A model generated the notes under the pieces. That model did no database searches, had not been told where the DNA came from, and saw only the letters and a list, made by a program, of their open reading frames with translations. The translations under genes and the position numbers were made by a program. From Plantago elongata (taxonomy: Eukaryota > Streptophyta > Magnoliopsida > Lamiales > Plantaginaceae), in the NCBI GenBank assembly GCA_036897095.1, contig JAYMSP010000077.1, positions 1-64,000 on the forward strand: DNA of 64,000 nucleotides, given 5' to 3'. Shown in pieces: positions 51,801 through 62,495 of this stretch; position 1 is the stretch's first letter; each line of letters begins with the position of its first letter.

Positions 51801-53374
51801 GTTTGCATTTCAATGTTCACAGCTTGGTGGAAGTAATTCGTTGCTTCAGCGGATGGAGCATCACCTAACTTCTGAGCATGAAAGATTTCCGACGCTTATT
51901 GTTGGAATGGACGTCTCTCATGGCTCGCCTGATTATTCAACAGCAGCAGTAAGTTATTCTCCATAATCTCTGCTATCAAATTCCATCTGCTATTCGTGTA
52001 CTATATGCTATGAACCCTCTGTGTTAAATTCATCTACAGGTTGTGAATTCGAGAAAGTGGCCTTATATATCTCGATATCGGGCTACAGTTCGTACACAGG
52101 CACCCAAAACTGAGATGATTGATAAGTTGGTTGATGAAGTCGGAAATAGTGATCGTGGAATTTTCAGGTTATTCGAGTCACCATTGAGTTTCCATTCTCC
52201 AAACATGCATCTTGCCATCTTGATGCACAATACTTTGCTACAATGGATTCATCTTTTAATCAGATGGCTTTTTTAAACTGATGGTTCTGTATATTACAGG
52301 GATGTTTTGATGGATTTCTACACGTCGAGCAACAAGAAACCAGTCCGCATTATCATTTTTAGGTACAAATTCATTAAGCTATGTTCCTCTATCATCAATA
52401 TTAATATATACGAATTCCTATATCTGAGCATTCGGGAGAAAAATTTGTTTAAGGGATGGAGTTGGTGAGGGCCAGTTTAAGCAAGTCCTGGACATTGAGC
52501 TGGAGCAGATTATGAAGGTATGTACCTTAAACAAAAACAGCCAAGAACAGAATTTACGTCTAACTACAGAAATATGAATGAGATTGTATTCTGAGTTCAG
52601 GCTTGCAAACTGCTAAAAGATACGGAATGGGAACCCAAGTTTACTGTCATTGTGGCTCAAAAGAGACACCAAACCAGATTCTTCCAGTCCAATTCTGGTT
52701 ACAATGTTCCAGCAGGTTTGTGAATCAGCATTTACTAATTGTCTGAAGAAAAACATTAGCTTCTTTCTGTAACATTTTTCATCATTTTCACATGCAGGTA
52801 CTGTCGTTGATACTGGAGTCTGTCATCCCAAGAATTTCGATTTTTTCTTGTGTTCTCAAGCTGGCCCAATTGTAAGTTTATGGGGTGTTTTTCCAGGATT
52901 ACATTCATACTTACCTAGCTTCTATAGTTCTATTCATACTCTTGATTGTTACCAATGACCTCACGATATATAATTCGGTCATGTTTAGGGAACAACGCGG
53001 CCTACTCACTACCACGTGTTATATGATGAGACTGGCTTCCCTGCAGATAGCTTGCAAGAACTCATTCACTCCTTGGCTTACGTGTATGCACATTGTTTGC
53101 AAATAATCTTAGTTCAATTTAAAATGGCAGTCTGCTCATCTGTTGTTAGAGTGACTGTTATCTATATTTCAGGTACCAGAGGAGCACAACAATCATCTCA
53201 GGAGTTGCTCCAATCCGCTACGCACATCTAGCAGCAGAGCAGATGGCTAAGTTTATTAATTCAGGCGAGTACTCTGACCGCTCTTCGAGCCAAGGAGGAG
53301 AAGGGAGTGTTGCTGCAGTGACTCCACTCCCAAAGCTGAAGGGTGAAGTCAGCAAATCTATGTTCTTCTGTTAG
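48872..53374 (+). CDS. AGO4-clade Argonaute, copy B (tandem paralogue)
   Basis: Direct tandem duplicate of the gene before it. Twenty-one exons give 868 aa: 48872-49018, 49104-49309, 49470-49688, 49794-49930, 50011-50108, 50199-50296, 50381-50531, 50616-50732, 50821-50928, 51012-51074, 51146-51259, 51357-51522, 51613-51728, 51823-51948, 52040-52167, 52300-52362, 52454-52517, 52601-52715, 52798-52871, 52989-53083, 53173-53374. Every junction matches copy A except that the last intron of A is absent. PIWI motifs [22 protein letters not shown] and [11 protein letters not shown] are kept, and the end is KSMFFC, so the frame is intact and slicer residues remain. It differs from A at many sites conserved in AGO4 ([11 protein letters not shown] against QKNHHTKFFQP; a shorter loop after the first catalytic Asp). 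The intron after 51728 is GC-AG, as in A. It may have specialised like AGO9, but which Arabidopsis member it matches cannot be told here. Confidence 0.92.
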
Positions 53375-54211
53375 CTCTGGACGCGTGATCTTGTTTTGGG
53401 GTTCTCTTAAGACATTTTATGGGTATTTGTGCTGTCGATCGCACCAAATGCAACTGAGATCACGAATTTGGCCTCGATGGGATTTGAACCTGCATGGGAC
53501 TCGAACCTGCGACTGAGAGTATATTGTTGCTCTTTTCTTTTTAAAACCCAAATGAGGCATTTTGTTGGTTAAAGTTATTGTTGTTTTGCTTAGATTTCCT
53601 AAATTTTCAGAAGCTTTCTGAAAACTATTCTCAAAAGAATGCCTGAAAACTGGAAACTTATAGTATGATTCAAGGTTGAGACACAAATATTGTTGCCATT
53701 CTCACAAGTTTGAGGATCCATGCATTGGTAATGAATCTTAAATTCGGATTAATATTCTCAATTAATTTTTTGTAAAAGTACTGATTTCGAATGGAGTTTT
53801 ATGTGAACGGCATCAACCCTAGCTACTCACCGGCAACCATGAACGCTCTGACACCGGCCGTCTGACCTTTGCACCTGTGATTTCTAACTCTGTTCCATCG
53901 CTTAGAGGCGGATTGTTTGAGACTTGTTTTAATGTCATTGTAAATTAATTAATTGAATGTAGTTATGTTTTTAGATAGTTCATTTAAATACAGTTTTTTA
54001 GGGGACTTTGTAATTGAGGAGTCATAAAATGCAAAGCGGCCCTTCCGAAATCTTTATTCGCCTATCTTCTTCTCTTCCACCGTTTCATTTCAATTCAATT
54101 TCCCCCCATTTTCCTAGGGTTTCTCTCTCTCTTTCTCAACCTTCAACTTCACTCAATCACTCACTAAATTAATCAATCCACACCATTTCCCTCCCCAATT
54201 GATCCACAACC
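53375..54211. other. Spacer between AGO copy B and SUN gene, with telo-box
   Basis: 3' UTR of copy B followed by unremarkable sequence. TAGGGTTT at 54115-54122 is a telo-box on the complementary strand, next to a CT-rich leader (TTCTCTCTCTCTTTCTC) of the SUN gene. No other feature was recognised. Confidence 0.5.
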
Positions 54212-56061
54212 ATGTCAGGATCGACGGTTTCCATTACCGCAAACCAAGCCTCCACCGCTCGCCGCCGTGTCGTCGACAAAAACATCACCGCCCTCGAATC
54301 CACTGATCTCGCTGACATCACGGCAACAAAAACCACCACCCACGACACAGACGACACCACGATCTTAAAACCGAAGCCACCGCAGACTCAATCCCGGAGA
54401 TCCGGTCTAACGAGGAGGCCGCAGAAGTCCGGCTGGATGACTGTAATTAGCGTTCTCACTAAGAACATTGCGTTGCTGGTGGTTTTGTTGGGGTTCGTGC
54501 AGATGATTCGGTGGGTGGTGTACAATGCGGGCAAGGATACGGAGGGTTTGTCGGGGATATCGGGCGATTTCGATGGGAAGTTTGCTGAAGTGGAGAGGTT
54601 TGTGAAGAAGACAGTGACGGCGATGCAGGTACAGGTGGATGCTGTGGATAGAAAGGTGGAGGAGGGGATTAGTGATGTGAGGAAGGAGTTTGATGAGAAA
54701 TTGGGGAAGAAGGGTGACGAAATTGATTTGAAGTTGAAGGCGTTGGACGCGAGGAATGATGGGATTGAGAAGTTTATTGATAATTTTGCGGCGAAGGGGT
54801 ATTTGTTGAAGGAGGAGTTTGTGGAGTTTTTTGATGAATTTGAGAAGGAGAGGAAGAAGAAGGGGGGTGGTGGTGAGGTGAGTTTGGATGAGATAAAGGG
54901 TTATGCTAGGGAGATTGTGGAGAAGGAGATTGAGAAACATGCGGCTGATGGGCTCGGGATGGTGGATTATGCGTTGGCAGCTGGAGGTGGGAAGGTGGTT
55001 AGGCATTCGGAGCCGGTTGTGTCTGGTGGCTGGTCTTTGAATGGGAATAAGGGTAGTCCTGGGGCAGAGAAGATGCTCAGCCCTAGCTTAGGGGAGCCTG
55101 GACAATGTTTTGCTCTTAAAGGTGGGAGTGGCTTTGTTGAGGTCGTTCTTAGGTCACAGATTATACCAGATGCGTTTACTTTGGAACACGTTGCTAAGGT
55201 AATTGTTTGACCAAGCTGCTCAATTTTTTCATTTTCATACTTCATATGTTCTGATGATTTAACTGTGGATTACCAATTGTTATCTCCTTTGTATATGTTG
55301 TGGTATGGATATTAACTCTTATTTGCCCTAACCTGATGAACATATTATCTTTGCTATACATGGTTATGTGATAGGTTAGTATGTGATTTCATGCTCTGTA
55401 GTTTTCTCTTGGATTCATGTAATGTGATAACACACGGAATATCGGAACAGGACTTAATGATGGTGCTGCCTACAACTGTTTGAATGGTCTTAAAGATTAT
55501 GTGCCGTGTAGCATTGATGACAGGGAAATTGTTATTGGTAACAACAGTTATTAGGAATTTCAGCTTTCAAATACAAATGTTTATATCGTTCTCCCAGTCA
55601 TTTGCACATATGTTCTTCAGTGAATCTGCTACTCTGTTCTTTTGCTTGTACAGTTTGGGCTAAAGTTATATCATATTTTTAGATGGTTTGATGCATCGAT
55701 GTCATTTCCCCTGTACATGAGTTTCTGTTGAATCATTTCCTTGCCATGTGTACAGAGTGTTGCTTATGATCGGTCAAGTGCTCCAAGGGCTTGCAGGGTA
55801 TTCGGATGGTTGCATGGACGAGGTCCTGTTGATGGGCTATTTGATAGTAAGAAATTTCTATTGGCCGAGTTTACTTATGACCTTGAAAAGAGCAATGCTC
55901 AGACGTACAAGGTGGTGGAGTCTGCTGCTGCAACTATCGTAGACACTATTAGGTTTGAGTTTACATCCAACCATGGTCATGCTGCTCATACATGCATCTA
56001 TAGACTACGGGTGCATGGTCATGAACCTAGTGCCGTTCCAATGTTGGAGAGAAACAATTGA
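54212..56061 (+). CDS. SUN-domain protein (AtSUN1/2-like)
   Basis: Inner nuclear membrane half of the LINC complex; the SUN domain in the lumen binds KASH/WIP proteins, tying the nucleus to the cytoskeleton. Two exons (54212-55198, 55756-56061) give 430 aa, slightly shorter than Arabidopsis SUN1/2. Order: a basic nucleoplasmic N-terminus with RRSGLTRRPQKSGW, one transmembrane segment (NIALLVVLLGFVQMIRWVVY, about residues 86-105), charged coiled coils (about 115-245), then the SUN domain from about residue 290 with LGEPGQCFALKGGSGFVEV, SVAYDRSSAPRACRVFGWL and CIYRLRVHGHEP. The single intron splits the SUN domain after LEHVAK, in phase 0. Confidence 0.93.
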
Positions 56062-56794
56062 TTCGCTGCTTTTATGCTCCAAGCTAGATTTTATCAAGTT
56101 GTGTATTGCTCGGTTAACTTTTTGTTTGTTTATTTTGTGTATCATGTAAGGATGCTTCTGTCTTGTGTTGATATGTGATTAATCTGCTTTGATTGTGCTG
56201 TTTTAAACTTCATCTCTGCTTTCAGTTCGTGGATTATTTGATTTCAACCTTGACCTGTGCAGCTAGCTCATATACTTGTTCTGAGTTGGTGATGAACTGA
56301 TACTGAAACCAGATTTGTCCTCAATCCTTTTGTACTCAATTATGTCTTTACCAAAGATAATAGGACTAAAGATTAGTACTTCCACACTATATTGAGTAAC
56401 CGAGTCACATGATAACATGAAAACAGTAAATGCAACAATATGCACATAGACAAAGTCATGTTACACTTCTTAACTTGCATATGTTGGTGCAATTATGTTA
56501 CCGTCTCATTAAATGCACACATTTTCCCATCCCACCGTCCACCAACATACCGTGATTATAACTAAACAAAAACAAAAAGGTTTATTGCTCCAAGTTTCAA
56601 CCTGAAACTGAAAACTGAAGAATCCTTCTCAGATGTTGAAATCTTGAAATAGTGCCAAGATGACAAGATCTCTAGTCATTTTCAAACTGCCTTTTATGGC
56701 TTCATAAATTACTCCCACAGTCCACTCTCTATATGTAAATGAACACATATTTAAGGCAAGAAAACAAGTAGAATTGATCGATAGAAACCATAAC
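56062..56794. other. Spacer between SUN and pectinesterase genes
   Basis: SUN 3' UTR, then a short promoter for the pectinesterase. A weak TATA-like CATATTTAAG lies about 45 bases before the start codon. Nothing else was recognised. Confidence 0.45.
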
Positions 56795-59075
56795 ATGTCA
56801 CACCTCCATCTCCTTCTACTCCTCTTGTTCACTCTCTTACTTATTCCACCACCACCCACCGCCGCATCGCAACCACCATCCACCGTGTGCAAAGCCACCC
56901 TCTACCCAAAGCTCTGCCTGACAATCCTCTCCTCCTTCCAACACTCACCCTCCACCAGCTACAGCAAATTCTCAATCAAACAATGCCTCAAACACGCCCA
57001 GAAACTCTCCCGTTCCATCTCCCATTTCATCTCCAGCCCCAGCAAAATCCAGAAATCCAACATGAGCCGGTTCGAAGTTGGTGCAGTTACAGACTGCCTG
57101 AGTCTGACTGAGCTGAATGTCGGCTACTTGGAGACGATATCGAGTGAGCTGGAGAGTGATGCGGGTGAGGATGAGGTTGTGGGGAGAGTGGAGAGCTTGC
57201 TGAGTGGAGTGGTGACTAATCAGCAGACGTGTTTTGATGGGCTGGCAGAGGTCGGGAGTGGTATTGTGACGGCGGTAGCGGAGGTGGTGGGTGGTGCGGA
57301 TGGGTTGTATAGTGTGGCGCTTGGATTGGTGGCGGAGGGGCTGAGTAAGCGGCGGGGGAAGGGTGGTCGTGGGAGGAGGGAGGTGGTGGAGGTGGAGTGG
57401 GATTGGATGCGCTACTCGACTCAATCTACACTTTCGAAGGTACTTTCCATAAACTTAGTCTATGAGTAAATTATATGGCCGTGCCTAACCTGTGATATAT
57501 TCCAAGTCGTCTTTGCATTCATTTCCTATAGAATTACATCAAGATTTTCAGATATTGCAACGCAAGTATAGACACTTTAAGTGAACTCATCAAGCACGAG
57601 ACTTTGTGTCAGATGCAACATTTACAACTTGTAGTAAACTTAACTTTTGTAGTTTGTTGCTTTACTTTACTCGTATAGTAAGGTCAAAATGTGGCAATTA
57701 AGTATTTTATCCTCTTGTTTTATTGAACGTGTTCTATGCAAAGTGCAAATGTATATAATGATTTTTAATTTATCAAATGAATATGGCTACAAGCTAAGGT
57801 CGTTGAGATTGACAACATATTTGAAATGCAGGTCCTACAGGCAACGAATGATTCTTCGGGCACAAGGCGTCGTGTCGAGGAGTTGGTTAATGGTGGAGTT
57901 CATGTTAACACTATAGTCACCGTGAGCCCGTATGGATGGGAGAACTTCACGTCTTTAAACGACGCCATTGCTTTTGCACCTAATGACACGGTGATCAGTG
58001 ATGGATATTTCGTCATTCACTCAAAGCAAGGCTACTATGAGGAGTATGTTGTGGTGCCAAGAAACAAGAAGTACATAATGTTGATTGGAGATGGGATCAA
58101 CCGTACTGTTATTTCTGGAAATCGGAGTGTTGTTGATGGCTGGACCACCTTCAATTCCGCTACATTTGGTTAGTCTTCATTCGTACAATCATATTTCAAA
58201 TTCGAGCACCGTGCTTCTCTTTAAATTAATCTGAATAGTTTATAAGCTACTAACTAGACATTCGGGTAAGATAACTTACAATTTTTGTTGGTTAATTATT
58301 CGCATTAACTTTGCTTATCTTGAGATGATGCATTTCATGTTGTACAAATTTGCACCAAGCAGTAGTTTACGGGGAAGGATTTGTCGCGATGGACATAAAG
58401 TTCGAGAACAGAGCCGGACCATGGAAGCACCAAGCGGTAGCAGTGAGAAACAGTGCGGATTTGTCCACGTTCTATCGTTGCAGCTTCGATGGCTATCAAG
58501 ACACACTCTACGTTCACTCCCTACGCCAATTCTATAGAGAATGCGACATTTATGGTACGGTAGACTTCATCTTTGGAAATGCAGCTGCTGTTTTTCAAAA
58601 TTGCAACCTGTTGGCCCATAAACCCATGCCAGATCAGAAAATTGCCTTCACGGCCCAAGGAAGAATTGATCCAAACCAAAACACAGGCATATCGATCCAA
58701 AATTGCACTATTGGGCCTGCACCCGATTACGAACTGGACTTGAATTTTACCACTAGTGCAAATTATCTCGGGAGGCCGTGGAAAGCGTACTCTAGGACGG
58801 TGTATATGGAGTCGTACATTGGGAGTTTGATCAACCCTTCAGGCTGGTTAGAGTGGAACGGGACGAATGGGTTGGATACACTCTACTATGGAGAGTATGG
58901 GAACTACGGGCCGGGTGCAAATACGAGCATGAGAGTACAATGGCCCGGTTATAGTGTGATGAGTGATTCGCAAGCTATGAATTTTACGGTGTTTAATTTT
59001 ACAATGGGGGATACTTGGTTGCCTTATACGAGTATTCCTTTTTCCGCAGGGCTATTGAATTCGTCATCTTCATAG
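56795..59075 (+). CDS. Pectinesterase with N-terminal inhibitor domain (type I PME)
   Basis: Secreted wall enzyme that de-methylesterifies homogalacturonan. Three exons (56795-57439, 57832-58168, 58360-59075) give 565 aa. Order: signal peptide with HLHLLLLLLFTLLLIPP; a PMEI domain (about 30-190) with the Cys-containing STVCKATLYPKLCL; a basic linker SKRRGKGGRGRR (about 195-206) where the usual RRLL/RKLL processing site would lie; then the PME domain with GYFVIHSKQGYYEEYVVVPR, the QAVAV and GYQDTLY glutamines, catalytic Asp in GTVDFIFG, and LGRPWKAYSRT carrying the catalytic Arg. Length and order are normal. No exact RKLL motif is visible, so the cleavage point is uncertain. The first ATG of the exon was chosen; it leads straight into the signal peptide. 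Confidence 0.93.
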
Positions 59076-59589
59076 CTAGATTTTTGTGTAAAAGTATAGA
59101 TGTTGTAATTGCATTTTGCATATGACGGAAATGCAACACGTACTTAGTTTAGTCAATTAGAAGCTGGATAATTTGTGTTGTCTTCTTCATTATGGTTGAT
59201 TTTTATAATCGGATTCAATATTATGTTAGTTAATTTATTATTGATTTTATTTCTAAAACATTTAAAATATTTTTGAATTAATAAAGAAATCTGCCTGGAG
59301 TAATTTTTGCTTAGTGTTTGAATATATGAAAAATAGGTGCTCATTTCAGATATGGTTAACTAATTAAAGTAATTAATTTATGGTACCTATTATTCAATAT
59401 TTTGCTTTATTTAATTATGGTGCATCGTGGTCAATTAATGTTTTGATTTTTTCTGTCCTAAACACAAATCAAATGTTGACTATGACATAAACTTTGGTAG
59501 AAAAATTGAAATTTGAAAATTACAAAAATGACAAATCCCGCGTTGGTTGGAAATGGAAACAATTTAAATTGCATCATATATTATTCTGC
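59076..59589. other. 3' UTR of pectinesterase and AT-rich spacer
   Basis: No gene. AT-rich sequence leading into the duplicated block. Confidence 0.5.
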
Positions 59590-61350
59590 ACAAACATACA
59601 TACTAGTTGCATTCCTTAACAATTGAAACATTCTGTACATATTTGTATGTGTTACATCTTCTTAAACGGTTAAAAAATAACTTAAACTCCTGATTTATTG
59701 ATTAGAGGTGGAACATCTTAACAACTGAGTTGCATCTCGTTTTATATTGAAGTTGGACTGTTCCATTTCTTGTAGGTTTACTTTCAACATACAGTTCTTT
59801 ATATTTCTTAAATTTCGTATCCACAATACTTAGCTGATGTGTGACAAAGAAAATGTATTAAAAAAATATAAATTAATATTAATCGAATCTCTCATTTTCT
59901 AATAACTAAAGAAAAATTTAAGATACATGTGTACAAACAAACATTTAAGGTGACATAACCGCCTCGATTCTAGAGCAAGCATACTACGCGAAACTTTTTT
60001 ACTCACATTTTAAATGTGTATCATTTACATAACTTTGTACATCATCAACATTTCAGAGTCTAAGGAAGCATATGAAGTAGAATGGAATACAAATACATTG
60101 TTAGTCTTATAAACTTTTCCATTCCAAAATGTAAATCTATCTCTGATGATAATCTTGCTTAACAATTTGCATTTTTTACTAAATTAAGCACTACTTATAA
60201 TTTATTTAAAGATGTCAGGTTAAGTTAGACCGGTTAGGCCGGAAAATTGGTGTTGATCTTTACACCTTCAAACTACATGTGGTTTTTATTTTATAAAACT
60301 ATAATAGTTTATTATAAGTATTGGATAATTATATACTTATTTTTAAAATATCAAAAAATGAAAGCGAATAATTTTAACACAACGGTCAAATAGTAAATGT
60401 AAACCACTTTCATACGAAGAAAGTGCATACTATCTATGTTCCTTAACAAATGAAATATTGTGTACTTTAAGCACCAAGATCGATAAAGTTGGACTATTCC
60501 ATCTTTAAAAGTATGATGGTGCAAGGTGCACCTTCCATATTGTGAAAAAATCACATCTCCACGGGTTTGAGTTTGTGAAATTTTATCATGGTATTTTATC
60601 ATATTGATCACCATCTGAATTTGAATTTTTACGGAGGTATTTTTCGCTCCACATTAAATTTTCACTCAAATGATCTTTTAAAAAAGATTAAAATCAACCA
60701 CAAATACATAAAATACTGGTCTAATAATTAAATTTCACACATCTCTACAAATACGTGGAAATTCTATCATGAAGCATTATCTTCATACACATTTATAATA
60801 TTTATTAAAATCAGTGTCCAAACATGTAGTTGATATATGATGCGAGAAGTGTATTTAAAAAATTACAAAGTAATATTACTCGAATATCTCATTTTCTATT
60901 AATTAAAGTACCCTGAAAGATCAGAGATATACGTGTACAAACAAAAATTTAAGTACAAATAACTCTAAGATCCACCGTCTAACTTTACGATACGCTCACG
61001 CCACGTCGAAAACTCCTTTACTAAAACCAAAACCGCATATCTGTCAAATCTATGGATTTTAATAATTAAACTACTCCAGTAAATCTACACTACACGTGTA
61101 CGTACAAAAAATAAAGATCGTCATATTACCAACACAACCGCCTAAACTTTTAAAGCATGCGTGCCACGTTGCGAAACTTTTACTCAAACCTTAAACGCGT
61201 ACCACTTTCATAACTCCGTAACTCATCACACCCCATAAGTTACTACTTACAATGTCATTAGTTCATCACATCGGTAAATAATAGTAACTGAGTTTACCTA
61301 AATCCTACACAATAAAGAAACTACCACTTCCATAATACCAGAAGTGAATC
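59590..61350. repeat. Diverged tandem duplication in the spacer upstream of EIN3
   Basis: A block starting near 59595 is repeated from about 60420, with parts again from about 61080. Matching landmarks: CCTTAACAATTGAAACATTC (59613) against CCTTAACAAATGAAATATTG; AGTTGGACTGTTCCAT (59751) against AGTTGGACTATTCCAT (60487); CGAATCTCTCATTTTCTAAT (59884) against CGAATATCTCATTTTCTATT (60881); GTGTACAAACAAA in both. The piece with ACGCGAAACTTTTTTACTC (59979) reappears as TTGCGAAACTTTTACTC near 61173, with the downstream TCATAACTCCGTAACTCATC echoing the copy-I text TACATAACTTTGTACATCATC. The copies are heavily diverged, so the event is old. No ORF or transposon signature. Confidence 0.7.
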
Positions 61351-61567
61351 TGATGGCATTCTGAATTCGACAGATGCATAAAATGGCAAGTATATAAATT
61401 TAGTGACGTGTGGTAAATTAAATGCACGCGGTGAAAATGAGATTCTGATAATAACTCAAGCCTGGTTATTTATAGTTACTACAAGTAGTAATTTATTACT
61501 TTTACTACTCATTTCATTTCCCATTTCTTGGCACCGTCTCATTTGCCTTTTTCTCCTGTACCTGTGT

Positions 61568-61577
61568 GTATATATAA
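61568..61577 (+). promoter_or_regulatory. TATA box of the EIN3/EIL gene
   Basis: TATATATAAG followed about 30 bases on by a CACACTGCC/TTTCTCTCTC leader start, placing transcription start at about 61600. The leader is interrupted by the intron listed next. Confidence 0.6.
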
Positions 61578-61686
61578 GCCAAGCCATTTCATTTCATACA
61601 CACTGCCATATTTCTCTCTCTATATCCGTTCTTATCCAAGTGGGAGCAAAAAAGACAGCTGAATATCACTCAAAGGAAATAATTTG

Positions 61687-62472
61687 GTGAGGTTTCATTC
61701 ATGTCTCTTGATTTGTTGTTCTTGAATTTACTGTTTCATGTTGTACAGACTTAATTTGTCAACTCTATGGAGTAAAGGTTGGATTTTGATTGTATCAAAG
61801 TCACATCTGTAAGCTGTTTCTTGATATTAGGCTCTTAGCAAGTTGTGTTATTAAATTGGTTTTCTGCTAGTTGTGGTGCGATGTTTCTTTTGTGTTTTTA
61901 GCTTTTCCTGTATGTTTGGAGTTGTAAAAATGTCATCTTGATGTTAGGGTTTGTAGATCAGTTGTTGAAAGAAGTGATTTTGAGATAACAGAGTGATCAT
62001 GGAATGGGGTGTTGGAGGTTTTGTTTTGGTTTGTAAAGAGGTTTGGAGTTGTGAAAAGTGATTTTGATTTAGGGATTGATGATCAGTTGTTGAAAGAAGC
62101 TGATTTTGAGATCATAGAATGAACTTTTGAAGGTTCTGCTTTGATTTTTTGTAAAAGCGGTTATGTCTAGTGTGTAATTCGTCTAAAGGTGTTTGTTTTT
62201 ACTATTCATAGGGCTGTCAGGTTTGCTAAAATAGGATTTCAGGGATATTTGTGCATGAGATCATCTGTTTTGATAGTTTTGCTTGATCTGCTTGATCATT
62301 TTTTTCCTTTTTTTGTTCTTAGATCTGATTGTGTGGTTTTCGGAGGATTCTTTGTGTTGTTTTGTGATTTGGATATCTCATTAATTGATCAAAGGATAAC
62401 ACTCGTGCATTTATCGGGTTATCCCGTTTAGTCAACGGTTAGAAGCGAACTTAATCATAAGTTATTTAACAG
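61687..62472 (+). other. 5' UTR intron of the EIN3/EIL gene
   Basis: Donor TTTG|GTGAGG at 61687 and acceptor TTTAACAG at 62472, 23 bases before the start codon. The interior is T-rich, as in plant introns, and contains two similar copies of a GGTTTG(G)AGTTGT ... GATCAGTTGTTGAAAGAAG passage (about 61914-61972 and 62041-62098). EIN3 homologues commonly have a single-exon coding region with a leader intron; the splice itself is inferred. Confidence 0.65.
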
Positions 62473-62495
62473 GTGTGTATTGGAGCTAATTGGGA

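Noticed and set aside
53417-53530. tRNA-like or repeat fragment downstream of AGO copy B
   Set aside because: The phrases GATGGGATTTGAACC and GGACTCGAACCTGCGACTG look like box-B-type text, but no matching box A or fold was found.
54407-55006. 199-codon minus-strand ORF
   Set aside because: It is the antisense shadow of the coiled-coil part of the SUN gene, rich in Leu/His/Pro because the sense strand is purine-rich.
56972-57424. 150-codon minus-strand ORF
   Set aside because: Antisense shadow of the pectinesterase first exon, with no family resemblance.
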